A stretch of DNA of 64,000 bases, from contig JAQUEZ010000002.1 in assembly GCA_028684915.1 (NCBI GenBank), positions 1-64,000 of the forward strand. The letters run 5' to 3'. This stretch comes from Desulfobulbus sp. Lineage in GTDB: Bacteria; Desulfobacterota; Desulfobulbia; Desulfobulbales; Desulfobulbaceae. The notes under the pieces are model-generated. The model saw nothing but the letters and a program-made list of their open reading frames with translations, did not search any database and had not been told where the DNA came from. This document shows, in pieces, positions 7,714 to 16,655 of the stretch (the first letter of the stretch is position 1; every line of letters begins with the position of its first letter). The position numbers were made by a program, and so were the translations under genes.

Positions 7714-8757
7714 ATGGCGCGCATCGAATCCCAAGCAAAAGCAGGCTACTACCCTACTCCGGATAGTGTTTGCGAATTTTTAAAAACCATTCTCGAATTT
7801 GATGAAGGGGCACGGATACTGGATCCATGTTGCGGCACAGGCTCAGCCCTCGCTCAACTGGTTCCCGAGAACACCGAAACCTTTGGCATCGAACTCGATC
7901 ATACACGCGCTACCGAGGCACGGAATCGACTTGGTTCAGTACTTTGGTGCGACTCAATGATGGAAGCGAGGTATACGCACGGTGCATTCAGCCTGCTGTA
8001 TCTCAATCCTCCCTACGATCTGGCCTACAATCCCAATGGGCGATCACAACGGTACGAGACCCTGTTTTTGCGCTCCTTTACGAAGGCACTGCAACTGCAC
8101 GGAATCCTTGTATACGTCATCCCCTATTACATCCTCAAGGAGCAAGATTGCGCTCAGGCTATTGCGGAACGATTCGCAAAAATTCAGGTTTTGGGATTCC
8201 CCAGGTCTGAGTTTCAAGCCTTCAAGCAGTGCATCGTTATCGGCAGTAAACAGCGTATTTCTGATGCGCAAGCCGAAAAGACCACGCGCTACCTGATGGA
8301 GTTGGGCAACCTGGAGCCGGATGATTTTTTATATGAAACCGAAATAATGAGGGTGATTACCCCTGTTTCGCTCGTTGTTCAGGCGGCGCAGAAACCCCTT
8401 GTTGCATTTCGCACTGTCCGATTGGACCCTTTCATGGAGATACCTGCGATTCAGAAAGCTGGCATTCTAAGCAATTTGATTACAGAGTTAATTCCACAAG
8501 GGAGAAACATCATTCGTCCACTGGCTACACTTGAGCAAGGTCATTTAGCCCTGCTTCTTGCTGGTGGTTTTATGAATGGTGTTATTGTTAAAGAGAATAA
8601 AGTGATGGTGATAAAAGGTTGTGTTCATAAATCATCGCCGATAACTTCAGCAGTTGGGAATGATGGCGATGGTGGTACAATCACAACCAGAGACAAGTAT
8701 CATCCAATAGTAAAAATGATCGATGTGCAATCAGCTACGATTCACGTCATTCAATAA
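7714..8757 (+). CDS. DUF6094-like DNA methyltransferase
   Basis: 347 residues. Residue 36 onward carries the SAM-binding motif I (DPCCGTGSAL), and about residue 97 the catalytic motif IV NPPYD of amino-methyltransferases acting on adenine or cytosine in DNA. The N-terminal GYYPTPDSVCEFL and the overall length fit the plasmid DUF6094 methyltransferase family. No restriction partner is adjacent, so it probably modifies the plasmid to protect it from host enzymes. Start at 7714 behind GGAGGC. Confidence 0.8.
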   Translation: MARIESQAKAGYYPTPDSVCEFLKTILEFDEGARILDPCCGTGSALAQLVPENTETFGIELDHTRATEARNRLGSVLWCDSMMEARYTHGAFSLLYLNPPYDLAYNPNGRSQRYETLFLRSFTKALQLHGILVYVIPYYILKEQDCAQAIAERFAKIQVLGFPRSEFQAFKQCIVIGSKQRISDAQAEKTTRYLMELGNLEPDDFLYETEIMRVITPVSLVVQAAQKPLVAFRTVRLDPFMEIPAIQKAGILSNLITELIPQGRNIIRPLATLEQGHLALLLAGGFMNGVIVKENKVMVIKGCVHKSSPITSAVGNDGDGGTITTRDKYHPIVKMIDVQSATIHVIQ

Positions 8758-8767
8758 TGGTGAAACC

Positions 8768-9391
8768 ATGGAGAATGAATTTTACAGAGTAAATTGCTGT
8801 GGATATGAAGCCTACTGCGATTCATTTATCGCGAAAGTAGGTGAAAATGCGAACGATAGACGTTTGTTTTTCTGTTCACTTGTTGGTACGCAATCGAATA
8901 TCACGGCCATTTGGGCGAATATGTTCAAGGGAGAAGATACAACATTCACTGAATTTTCAGATGTGAATGAATCATTTCCTTTGAAATGCGGCTATTATGG
9001 TCAAACATCAGGATCAAATAATATCCGAACATTGAGAAATCGAAAAGTAGGAGATACATTCAATAAAATTTCTGCACACAGGTACGTTCTTGGAGTTGAT
9101 GATGATAAGGCAGTCGTTGTTTTTGGACGTGATATCGAAACTGTCAAGAAACGTGCATTTCTCATGTTGAATTCAGCTTCCACAATACCAATGATCGAAA
9201 GTTGGATTGATTGGTTGTGGGATGAAGTTATTGAGCCTATAGAGCTTGTCTCTTTTGGCAGTCATGAGTTTCAACATGCGTATTTGGTGTCATTGCCCGA
9301 CGATGATGTTTTGTGGGAAATGATTCAACCAGCTATTGCAGATAAAATTTTAACAGTCGATATGCAAGTTATGAGTGATCCACATCGATGA
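8768..9391 (+). CDS. Hypothetical protein, 207 aa
   Basis: Start ATGGAGAATG at 8768 behind GGTGAA, 10 bp after the methyltransferase stop, so the genes are probably co-transcribed. The middle contains VDDDKAVVVFGRDIETVKKRAFLML and the C-terminus an acidic patch (LPDDDVLWEM). No membrane segment or known domain. Function unknown. Confidence 0.6.
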   Translation: MENEFYRVNCCGYEAYCDSFIAKVGENANDRRLFFCSLVGTQSNITAIWANMFKGEDTTFTEFSDVNESFPLKCGYYGQTSGSNNIRTLRNRKVGDTFNKISAHRYVLGVDDDKAVVVFGRDIETVKKRAFLMLNSASTIPMIESWIDWLWDEVIEPIELVSFGSHEFQHAYLVSLPDDDVLWEMIQPAIADKILTVDMQVMSDPHR

Positions 9392-9429
9392 TGATTGGTC
9401 GGAATCCTCAAATATGAAATAATCAAAAT

Positions 9430-9493
9430 ACCCATAACAGGGGAGCGCAAATATCCCCTGCAACGGGATCATTGGGCTTTCTTGTTGTGCTTT
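9430..9493 (+). promoter_or_regulatory. Weak pseudoknot leader upstream of the helicase gene
   Basis: A degenerate member of the family: GAGCGCAA can pair with TTGTGCT (one G-U pair), with CCCAT and ATTGGG as the interleaved pair. The ribosome-site region GGAGAGGCTAATG again resembles the b arm. Confidence 0.35.
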
Positions 9494-9511
9494 AAAATCA
9501 TGGAGAGGCTA

Positions 9512-11902
9512 ATGAATAGCGCAGCGTTACTTGAAGAACCGTATGGTTCTGATTTGGTGTATGATGAAAATGTAGAGGATACCGATGATCAAGATAGACG
9601 AGTTGAAACCATCAGTCTATCTGATTTTCTCGCGGAATGGGGTGGTACATTAAAAGCCCAGGTCCTGCGGGAAATGAAACCGGTATACACACCGAAAACT
9701 GAAGATCAATGGGATGCAGACGCCAGGGAGAAATTGAAATGCCTGCTGCGAACAGCATTCCCAGGTCAAATCACCAAAGGGATACTTCCTGTTGCCAAGT
9801 CTTTTTATTTAGAAGACAAGAAGGCAGCATTCTTGGTTGGCGAAATGGGCTCCGGAAAAACCTTCATGGGGCTGGCCGTATTGCATTTGATGCCACAAAG
9901 AAACAAGAGAGTCCTTATTCAATGCCCAGGCCATTTGGTTCTCAAATGGATTCGTGAGGCTGAAAAAACAATCCCAAATTGCAACTGCATCAACATTAAC
10001 GGCAAATCCATGGATCTGTTGTTGCTGAACAAGCTGAACCGAACAAAACCCAAGGGGACCGAAATATGGGTCATGGGCAAAGAACGCGGCAAGCTGCACT
10101 ATCAGCGCAAAGAACAGTGGGTCAAGATTTCCGGACGTGGTTGTTGTCCGCATTGTGGAATGAAGATTGATATGCTTCAGTTCCCTGAAAAGTGCGTGGA
10201 ATGCAGTGAACCGTTATGGGTTGCTGATAATTCAAAGATTCGGAGATATGCGAAGGCTGAGTTTATTAAACGATTCTTTCGGAAGAATTTTTTTGATCTC
10301 CTGATACTTGATGAAGTGCATGAGTTGAAAGGCGGCGGTACAGCACAAGGTCAAGCTATGTCTTGTTTGATCGCTCGCTCCAAAAAGGTGTTGGCGTTAA
10401 CTGGCACTCTAATGGGCGGGTATTCAAAAAATCTGTACTATCTGTTGTGGAGAATGTTTCCGCATTGGATGAAAGTTGCAGGAATGGAATTTGAGCGGCC
10501 GTTAAAATTTGCCGAGAAGTACGGTGTTCTTGAACGGGTTTATGACTCGAAAGACCTGGATGCCAGTATGAATCAGGCAAGTATTGGCCGTAAAATTGCT
10601 GGCAAGAGTAGAATTAAGGAGATGCCCGGCGTTTCCCCCCTGCTGTTGCCCGAGCTGCTTCTGGAACGATCCGCTTTTGTTCGACTCGAATCTATTGCTG
10701 AAGCTCTGCCAACCTACGACGAGATCGTGGTTTCGGTGGAGATGGAAGGTGAGCAGTACGAGGAATACCATCGTTTTCAAGATGTACTGATGGAAGAGAC
10801 TCGTAAGGCTATGGCCAAAGGCGACATGCGGTTACTTGGCAAGATGCTCCAATCCTTGCTGGCGTACCCCGATGGTTGCCGAAATCCTGAATTGATAACC
10901 CTTGAAATTCAAGGAATTGAAAGAGAAATTGCTACAGCGCCGGCGCTCGATATCGAACTGTTGGCCAAGGAACGACGACTGCTTGAAATTTTAGAGGCAG
11001 AGCGTAGACAAGGCCGCAAAGCAGCGATTTTTGTCGAGCACACCGGAACCCGTGACCTACTACCAATCCTGGCACAAAAACTCAAAGAGAAAGGCTTTAG
11101 ACCGCTCGTACTTCGTGGTCATGCCGTCCCTCCAGAGGTTAGGGAAAAGTGGCTTGAGGAGCACATGAAAACAGGGCTGTACGACTGTTTGCTGTGTAAT
11201 CCCAATTTGGTCAAAACGGGTTTAGATCTACTCGAATTTCCATCAATAATATTTTTCCAATGTGGATACTCAGTATTCACTTTACGACAGGCAAGCCGAC
11301 GATCTTGGCGTATCGGCCAAAACCATCCCGTCCGGGTATTTTTCATGGCCTACAGCGACACCATGCAGGACAAAGCATTGAGCCTGATGGCGCAGAAAAT
11401 GGAAACCTCCCTGGCTGTTGAGGGCGTGCTATCCGAGCAGGGCCTCGCGGCACTCTCTGAGTCCGAAAACAGCATGGTGATGGAGCTTGCCAAAGCACTT
11501 ACCGGCAAAGACACGGGTGTAAATGTCAAGGATGCCTGGAACAAGTACAGACAGCAATCGTTGCTGACCAACTTGGCTCTGGATGATTCCGAAGATATGA
11601 CCGTGACCACGACAACCACCGTGACCTCTTCTGCAGGAACCACCTCGACAGTTACTTACGAGTATTTTGTTCGCGGGAAGATCAAGCAGGTCAATAAGGA
11701 GGTGATGGTGTACATCGGCCGGAATAGATTCGATCTGCAAGAAGGCGTCGTTTTTTGGGCCGGAAGAAAGGTTGGATTCTATGACAAAAAAGGCTTCGGT
11801 GAAATCAACGGCAAACCTATTCGTATTTACAAACAGCAAGGAAAAACGGGTAATCCCTATTATGTCCTGGCTGAAATAAGGGAAAAAGAAATTTTACAAT
11901 AG
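9512..11902 (+). CDS. SNF2/DEAD-like helicase with zinc insertion
   Basis: 796 residues. Walker A GEMGSGKT at about residue 110, a zinc-ribbon insertion (CCPHCG...CVEC) at about 210-235, DEVH Walker B at about 265, motif III LTGTLMGG at about 295, and motif VI SRRSWRIGQ at about 595, which is diagnostic of SNF2-type ATPases. The C-terminal about 140 residues form a separate domain after a Thr/Val-rich linker. Such proteins translocate on double-stranded DNA. In this context it may aid plasmid replication, recombination or anti-restriction. Start at 9512 behind GGAGAGG. Confidence 0.85.
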   Translation: MNSAALLEEPYGSDLVYDENVEDTDDQDRRVETISLSDFLAEWGGTLKAQVLREMKPVYTPKTEDQWDADAREKLKCLLRTAFPGQITKGILPVAKSFYLEDKKAAFLVGEMGSGKTFMGLAVLHLMPQRNKRVLIQCPGHLVLKWIREAEKTIPNCNCININGKSMDLLLLNKLNRTKPKGTEIWVMGKERGKLHYQRKEQWVKISGRGCCPHCGMKIDMLQFPEKCVECSEPLWVADNSKIRRYAKAEFIKRFFRKNFFDLLILDEVHELKGGGTAQGQAMSCLIARSKKVLALTGTLMGGYSKNLYYLLWRMFPHWMKVAGMEFERPLKFAEKYGVLERVYDSKDLDASMNQASIGRKIAGKSRIKEMPGVSPLLLPELLLERSAFVRLESIAEALPTYDEIVVSVEMEGEQYEEYHRFQDVLMEETRKAMAKGDMRLLGKMLQSLLAYPDGCRNPELITLEIQGIEREIATAPALDIELLAKERRLLEILEAERRQGRKAAIFVEHTGTRDLLPILAQKLKEKGFRPLVLRGHAVPPEVREKWLEEHMKTGLYDCLLCNPNLVKTGLDLLEFPSIIFFQCGYSVFTLRQASRRSWRIGQNHPVRVFFMAYSDTMQDKALSLMAQKMETSLAVEGVLSEQGLAALSESENSMVMELAKALTGKDTGVNVKDAWNKYRQQSLLTNLALDDSEDMTVTTTTTVTSSAGTTSTVTYEYFVRGKIKQVNKEVMVYIGRNRFDLQEGVVFWAGRKVGFYDKKGFGEINGKPIRIYKQQGKTGNPYYVLAEIREKEILQ

Positions 11903-11915
11903 GAATTTAATTATT

Positions 11916-12380
11916 ATGAATAATCGACGATGGCTTGCAGATCAAATCATCAAGGCTGAACAATTGCTTATTTCCGATCAACGGAAATTGACTGAGAATC
12001 CCGATAGCTTGAGCGCACAATTAGCTGCACAAAGCACTCAGGCCCATATTACGGATTTGAAGAAGCAACTGCAGGAAGCAAATGGTGATTCAGCCGATAG
12101 AGACACCGTTTTTTCTGACCTCCCTTGTCACTGTGTTTGTTACGCTGAACCAGTCGATGGAGGTTGCGTGTGCGGAACTCTTGAACGTGGCCTCCGGCTA
12201 TACAGTAACTGCGATGATATGCGGCCTATGACACCAGAGGAACGAAAACTTTTGATCAATGAAGCGGACTGGTATGGAGAGGGGCATTACTCGACCGAAG
12301 AATTGCAGGCCATGACTGACAGGCAATTAGCGGTCGCGACCCTTTCTGCATGGAAGATGTATAACGATTCGCATTTTTGA
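11916..12380 (+). CDS. Hypothetical Cys-containing protein, 154 aa
   Basis: N-terminal half is a predicted helix or coiled coil (AEQLLISDQRKLTENP...ITDLKKQLQEAN). A central cluster C-H-C-V-C with a further CVC (about residues 69-88) could bind metal. The C-terminus is helical. It follows the helicase by 13 bp and is probably in its operon. No family recognised. Confidence 0.6.
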   Translation: MNNRRWLADQIIKAEQLLISDQRKLTENPDSLSAQLAAQSTQAHITDLKKQLQEANGDSADRDTVFSDLPCHCVCYAEPVDGGCVCGTLERGLRLYSNCDDMRPMTPEERKLLINEADWYGEGHYSTEELQAMTDRQLAVATLSAWKMYNDSHF

Positions 12381-12385
12381 TCAAT

Positions 12386-12448
12386 AATCCCATTAATATC
12401 GGGGCAAGAACAACATGCCCCACGGGGGATTCATGTGTCTTGCCCTTT
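12386..12448 (+). promoter_or_regulatory. Pseudoknot leader upstream of RadC-like gene 1
   Basis: AATCCC (12386) pairs with GGGATT (about 12427), interleaved with GGGGCAAGAACA (12401) and GTGTCTTGCCC (12435). A GCCCC/GGGG mini-stem lies between. Nearly identical to the leader at 13015. Confidence 0.65.
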
Positions 12449-12476
12449 CTGAATTTTCTGAAAAGGAGACAAGGCC

Positions 12477-13007
12477 ATGCGTCTTTATGTTTGTGATTCT
12501 AACAATCAATATACGTTAGCCCCTAAAAATGTTGTATTCAAAGAGGCTAAACGACTAGGCAAGCAAAAACTTGCCTGCAAAACATTTGTCAACAACAGTG
12601 ATTCAGCTATGGAGGCAATCGGCGCACAGTTTCTAGGTTTAGAAAATGAGGTCATTGGTTGCTTATTTCTGAATGCTCAACTTAAAGTTTTGGGGTGGGA
12701 AATTCTTTTTAGCGGGACTGTTGATACAGCGATGCTATACCCAAGGCTATTGGTTAAGAAAGTGCTAGAGTATAATGCTGTTAAGATTATCCTGGCTCAC
12801 AATCACCCTAGTGGAGCTTCATACCCATCTCAACAAGATAAAACGCTGACAGGTATGGTCATGCAATCACTAGATTCTATAAATGTTGAATTGATGGATC
12901 ATCTAATTATTGGTGATCATGTTTCTTCAATGGCTGACAATGGCGACATTGCTGTGATTCGTGAACGAATCAGTAAAAGCAAATACAGCCACAGTATTGA
13001 TAATTAA
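12477..13007 (+). CDS. RadC-like JAB/MPN+ domain protein
   Basis: 176 residues, shorter than chromosomal RadC because the N-terminal helix-hairpin-helix is absent. The metalloprotease-like JAMM signature is intact: HNHPSGASYPSQQD gives H-x-H-x7-S-x2-D at about residues 108-121, preceded by the family's GTVD motif. Plasmid RadC-like proteins usually sit beside antirestriction and SSB genes; their biochemical role is unsettled. A degenerate paralogue follows immediately, behind a copied leader. Confidence 0.85.
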   Translation: MRLYVCDSNNQYTLAPKNVVFKEAKRLGKQKLACKTFVNNSDSAMEAIGAQFLGLENEVIGCLFLNAQLKVLGWEILFSGTVDTAMLYPRLLVKKVLEYNAVKIILAHNHPSGASYPSQQDKTLTGMVMQSLDSINVELMDHLIIGDHVSSMADNGDIAVIRERISKSKYSHSIDN

Positions 13008-13014
13008 ATTGTAA

Positions 13015-13077
13015 AATCCCATTAATATCGGGGCAAGAACAACATGCCCCACAGGGGATTCATGTGTCTTGCCCTTT
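13015..13077 (+). promoter_or_regulatory. Pseudoknot leader upstream of RadC-like gene 2
   Basis: Almost the same sequence as 12386-12448 (AATCCC, GGGGCAAGAACAACAT, GGGGATT, GTGTCTTGCCC), which indicates tandem duplication of leader plus gene. Confidence 0.65.
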
Positions 13078-13105
13078 CTAAATTCTCAAATAAGGAGACA
13101 AGACC

Positions 13106-13471
13106 ATGAAAGCGAACATCGAGCACACCCTGATCAAGACCAGCTTGTTCAAATGTTCCTTTTTCGACGCAGAGAAACGTGTCGTTGGTACATCTGCTGC
13201 AATGAACGAAACGCAGTTGATGGATGAGGTTATCACGGGTTCTTTTCGGCACAATGCAGTATCTGTTGCTCTGACCCACCATCATCCTCAGCCTGCCGAG
13301 GCCGCCCCCAGGAATCAAAACAACGATTGTATTGTTGTATCCTCGGACGAACTCCAGCTTTGCAGCACAATGAAGTATCTTCTCAGAACAATCGGGGTAA
13401 ATCTCACCGAGTACACGATTATCGCCAACGACCAGAAAGTTATGCTTTCTGACCCGTATGTGATGATCTGA
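13106..13471 (+). CDS. Degenerate RadC-like protein, likely inactive
   Basis: 121 residues aligning to the C-terminal JAB domain of the preceding gene. The metal-binding histidines remain (HHHP at about residue 54), but the catalytic Ser and Asp positions of the JAMM signature are Pro and Gln. It would therefore be a pseudoenzyme, perhaps regulatory or structural. The ribosome site AAGGAGACAAGACC is strong and the frame is intact, so it is probably expressed. Confidence 0.65.
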   Translation: MKANIEHTLIKTSLFKCSFFDAEKRVVGTSAAMNETQLMDEVITGSFRHNAVSVALTHHHPQPAEAAPRNQNNDCIVVSSDELQLCSTMKYLLRTIGVNLTEYTIIANDQKVMLSDPYVMI

Positions 13472-13486
13472 CCCCCCTCTCTCGCT

Positions 13487-13540
13487 ACCCATCAGGGACA
13501 AACAGAGTCCCTATGGGGCCTGTCTTGTCCCTTTTTTTTT
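13487..13540 (+). promoter_or_regulatory. Pseudoknot leader with terminator-like stem
   Basis: ACCCAT (13487) with ATGGGG (13513), interleaved with AGGGACAAACAG (13494) and CTGTCTTGTCCC (13520), then nine or more T residues. The downstream ribosome site GGAGACAAGGCAATG echoes the b arm. Confidence 0.7.
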
Positions 13541-13558
13541 CAATCAGGAGACAAGGCA

Positions 13559-14158
13559 ATGGGATGGACTTATATGCACAAAGGATCTGATGTTCGGGCT
13601 AAAGATATTATAGCTGATTTGTTTAATTCAGATTCTTTTGAACCTAACAGTAATGGCAAAATCAATGGTGTTTTTAAAACACTCGATATTGCTATTATCC
13701 ATTTGCGAACAGCTTATATGGCTGTCGAGCACATCAAACTTAATCAAGAAACCAATACACTTGATCCGAAAACTCGCAAGGTATTCGCAGCTGTTGTTTT
13801 GTTAGGATACCGAAACGATGATCATTATAATTTCGGATACAAGGAAATGGATGAAACAATGGGACCTGGATATTACGACTGTCCCAGGAAGATTCTTGAT
13901 CTCCTTACGCCAACTGATAATGAAAATTCAGTTGAATGGCGAAAGAAATGCTTTGATGAGCTTGAGCGAAAAGCGAATATCAAAAAAATTCATGTTAAAT
14001 CAGTAATAAAAACTGAACCTATCACTTTTGGTGATGGAATTTCACGGTCTAATTTTCAGATTTTATCACTCCGCCCTTTGCGAGCTATTTGTATTGAAAC
14101 GCAAACAACTTGCATTCTTCGCAAGGATCATTTGATCGGGGCAGAAATTATTCAATAA
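13559..14158 (+). CDS. Hypothetical protein starting MGWTYMH, 199 aa
   Basis: Start at 13559 behind CAGGAGACAAGGCA. The N-terminal MGWT beginning is common to a set of plasmid-encoded proteins of unknown function. The centre contains VFAAVVLLGYRNDDHYNFGYKEM and DCPRKILDLL. No catalytic motif is evident. It stands alone between two pseudoknot leaders, so it is probably its own transcription unit. Confidence 0.6.
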   Translation: MGWTYMHKGSDVRAKDIIADLFNSDSFEPNSNGKINGVFKTLDIAIIHLRTAYMAVEHIKLNQETNTLDPKTRKVFAAVVLLGYRNDDHYNFGYKEMDETMGPGYYDCPRKILDLLTPTDNENSVEWRKKCFDELERKANIKKIHVKSVIKTEPITFGDGISRSNFQILSLRPLRAICIETQTTCILRKDHLIGAEIIQ

Positions 14159-14182
14159 TTATTGAAATAACAAACGAATTTA

Positions 14183-14241
14183 ATCCCTAATGGGGCAAAC
14201 ACTCGCCCTATGGGGATAGATGTGTCTTGCCCCTTTTTTTT
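14183..14241 (+). promoter_or_regulatory. Pseudoknot leader upstream of the ArdC-like gene
   Basis: ATCCC (14183) with GGGGAT (14212), interleaved with GGGGCAAACACTC (14192) and GTGTCTTGCCCC (14222), followed by eight T residues. The ribosome site GGAGACAAGACATG contains CAAGAC, the exact complement of GTCTTG in b'. Confidence 0.7.
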
Positions 14242-14257
14242 CAACAGGAGACAAGAC

Positions 14258-15187
14258 ATGACCACCGAAAAAATCAATATCTACGACGAAGTTACCCAGA
14301 AGATCATCACCGCCCTGGAGGATGGAGTAACCCCATGGACTCGTTCATGGAAATCCCTAGGCGCACTTCGCAATGCCGTATCCGGTCGTTCCTATCGCGG
14401 AATCAACACTCTGTTGTTGTCCATTTCCTCCCTCGCTCAAGGTTTTAGCGACCCCCGATGGCTGACTTTCAAGAATGCCGACCAACTTGGCGGCAAGGTC
14501 AGAAAGGGCCAGAAAGGGACCATGATTGTGTTTTGGAAATTCGTTACCAAAGCGCAGGATGGAGAGGAAAATTTCGATGGAGAGGACCACGAGGACGGCA
14601 GCGGTAAGAAATTCGCTTTTGCCCGGCGCTACACGGTTTTCAACGTGGAGCAATGCGATGGGCTGAAACTCGAAGCTCTCACCCTTGATGATCTGGAATT
14701 GGAACTCGAAGAAACCGAATTGAACGAACAGGCTGAAGCAATTTTGGCGTTGCCCGTGCTGCATCATGGCGGTGACCGCGCCTGCTACATGCCCTCAGCG
14801 GACCAGATTTTTATGCCGCAAAGAAGTTCGTTCGAGTCATTAAATCACTATTACGCCACTGGTTTTCACGAAACTTGTCATTGGACAAAACACCCCTCGC
14901 GCCTCGACCGGGATTTCAAGCAACGGTTTAAGGTTGAGAAGGAAGCCAGGGCGATGGAGGAATTGGTTGCTGAAATTGGCGCCGCGTTCCTGGGAGCTCA
15001 TACCGGTGTTCCTTTCGAGGGAATGCAGCATCCGGAGTATATCGGATCTTGGATCAAGGTATTCCAGGACAACAACAAGGCAATCTTCACCGCCACCAGC
15101 CACGCGCAGAAAGCAGCCGACTTTATCATTGATCAGGCCGGCCTTTTAATCCCGGAGAGCGATCTTCCGGTCGCCGCTTTGGCATAA
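14258..15187 (+). CDS. ArdC-like antirestriction protein with zincin domain
   Basis: 309 residues. The N-terminal ArdC domain (about 1-120) shows GVTPWTRSWKSLG and YRGINTLLLS. The C-terminal metallopeptidase domain has HETCH at about residue 204 and the downstream helix LVAEIGAAFLGAHTG, as in ArdC of plasmid pSA and many conjugative elements. ArdC binds single-stranded DNA and protects incoming plasmid DNA from restriction. It has a leader of the same family as the ssb-adjacent recombination genes, suggesting coordinated early expression. Confidence 0.9.
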   Translation: MTTEKINIYDEVTQKIITALEDGVTPWTRSWKSLGALRNAVSGRSYRGINTLLLSISSLAQGFSDPRWLTFKNADQLGGKVRKGQKGTMIVFWKFVTKAQDGEENFDGEDHEDGSGKKFAFARRYTVFNVEQCDGLKLEALTLDDLELELEETELNEQAEAILALPVLHHGGDRACYMPSADQIFMPQRSSFESLNHYYATGFHETCHWTKHPSRLDRDFKQRFKVEKEARAMEELVAEIGAAFLGAHTGVPFEGMQHPEYIGSWIKVFQDNNKAIFTATSHAQKAADFIIDQAGLLIPESDLPVAALA

Positions 15188-15200
15188 GGGAGGTGTCGGT

Positions 15201-15497
15201 ATGTCTTATTCCCCCTCTCACCTTGCATGGCTCGACCGTCAACCCTCGCGTGGCGACGGATACCCTACCTTCCTCACCGCTGCAGACACCCAATGGCTTG
15301 AGGACAAAATCAAAGCATTCCTCAAGCAATGCGAACTGCGTCAATATCATCCGTTGCTGTATCAGGTGGTTGATCACTGGACCAGATCTATCGATGTACC
15401 GAAGAATCTACGGTTTCCCCTGAATGATGCAATTTATGGGGTTACAAACCGAGCATTATTCGCGGTGGCAGAGAATCGTTGGGTGATTAAAAGCTGA
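15201..15497 (+). CDS. Hypothetical protein, 98 aa
   Basis: Follows the ArdC-like gene by 13 bp with GGGAGGTGTCGGT as ribosome site. Soluble, with WLEDKIKAFLKQCE helix in the middle and a Trp near the C-terminus. No known domain. Likely the second gene of the antirestriction operon. Confidence 0.6.
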   Translation: MSYSPSHLAWLDRQPSRGDGYPTFLTAADTQWLEDKIKAFLKQCELRQYHPLLYQVVDHWTRSIDVPKNLRFPLNDAIYGVTNRALFAVAENRWVIKS

Positions 15498-15508
15498 CAG
15501 GAGATGGT

Positions 15509-15709
15509 ATGGGTAAATCAATAAAACAATCAACGCATAGGTTAATGAATGATCTCGATTTGGTTTTATTGAGCATCATTGAATTACAATATAAAGAAGC
15601 GAATTTCGGAATAAGCAATGATGAGATTGAAGAGTTAAAAAATCTCCATCGAAAAAGAAATCATTTGCAAATTCAACTGAAACCGTTTCAATTAAAAGAG
15701 TTGAGATAA
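15509..15709 (+). CDS. Small helical protein, 66 aa
   Basis: Start behind ACAGGAGATGGT. Rich in Leu, Glu and Lys and predicted almost fully helical (LKNLHRKRNHLQIQLKPFQLKEL). No known family. Short spacing to both neighbours indicates one operon. Confidence 0.55.
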   Translation: MGKSIKQSTHRLMNDLDLVLLSIIELQYKEANFGISNDEIEELKNLHRKRNHLQIQLKPFQLKELR

Positions 15710-15721
15710 GGAGATGTGAAA

Positions 15722-16135
15722 ATGAAATTTGTTAGTCTATCGAAGATGATTAATGAAGGTGGCAAGATTTCAGATACATCGAAGTTACGCCTACTGCATA
15801 TCCTGTATCGTGACAAAACTGATAAATTTTCAGATGCCGCCAGAAAGCGCAGGTCTTTACACTCATCTATCCAGAAAAAACAAGAAAACGGCAAAATTGC
15901 TGTCATTTGGAGTGGGATGGATTGCGACTGCATAAAATATCTCGGCGCATTTCATATTATGGCTGCGGATTGGAGAGTAATCGACGAGCACATTGCCCAA
16001 TATTACAAGTGGGCCGATGGACCTTGCGGTTATTATTTTGAACGTCCATCTGTTGCCAAAACTATCCCTTATCATGCCAGTGACCTCATTCTTGCATCGT
16101 TTGAGAATGGTCACCCTCATGTTGTTCATTGTTAA
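15722..16135 (+). CDS. Hypothetical protein, 137 aa
   Basis: ATG at 15722 is placed 8 nt after AAGGAG; a GTG two codons earlier is possible. The protein has VIWSGMDCDCIKYLG in the middle and a conserved-looking WADGPCGYYFERPS segment. No motif points to a function. Confidence 0.55.
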   Translation: MKFVSLSKMINEGGKISDTSKLRLLHILYRDKTDKFSDAARKRRSLHSSIQKKQENGKIAVIWSGMDCDCIKYLGAFHIMAADWRVIDEHIAQYYKWADGPCGYYFERPSVAKTIPYHASDLILASFENGHPHVVHC

Positions 16136-16146
16136 AGGAGAAAATC

Positions 16147-16344
16147 ATGAATGATGAACATGTAATAGATGAAACAGCATCCCATGTTGAACCAATCACA
16201 GGCGACAACTATCGTCCTGGAATGGATTACCGGGAAGGCTATCTTGTCAGATATAAACGGTCCAACCGTTACGGATGGCTCTGTTGTCGCTGTTTTCCGA
16301 CGAAGAGTGAAGCTGAAACTTTTGCTGAATCACTCGTTGGTTAA
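16147..16344 (+). CDS. Hypothetical protein, 65 aa
   Basis: Start behind AAAGGAGAAAATC. The C-terminal half (YLVRYKRSNRYGWLCCRCFPTKSEAE) has a Cys cluster CCRC and the look of a small fold that binds nucleic acid. Unknown family. Confidence 0.55.
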   Translation: MNDEHVIDETASHVEPITGDNYRPGMDYREGYLVRYKRSNRYGWLCCRCFPTKSEAETFAESLVG

Positions 16345-16410
16345 CGAGAGCTTGATGGGAAGATTGTCATGCAACTATTCAATTAATTTAAAAACTTGAT
16401 AGAGATTTCT

Positions 16411-16635
16411 ATGAATACTCATTCCTGTACGACCACTTTCATCTTCAAGGTGAATTTTTTAGATGAAGATGAACGCTTGCTCTTTTCTGAAAAAGCAAGA
16501 ATCACCGTCCCTGCAACGGACCATCCTGAAGGCAACCGCGAGGAAGCCGGGGACCGTCTGGAAACATGGGCCGAGGAAGAGTTAGAATCAAATGGCGCCG
16601 AATCGTATGAGTACGAACTCGTCGATGTTGGCTAA
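16411..16635 (+). CDS. Hypothetical protein, 74 aa
   Basis: Begins MNTHSCTTTFIFKVNFLD and ends in a strongly acidic tail (WAEEELESNGAESYEYE). The ribosome site is weak (AGAGAT). It is the last gene before the next leader, consistent with the end of the 14.2-16.6 kb operon. Confidence 0.5.
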   Translation: MNTHSCTTTFIFKVNFLDEDERLLFSEKARITVPATDHPEGNREEAGDRLETWAEEELESNGAESYEYELVDVG

Positions 16636-16655
16636 AGCCTAATCATAAACCAAAA

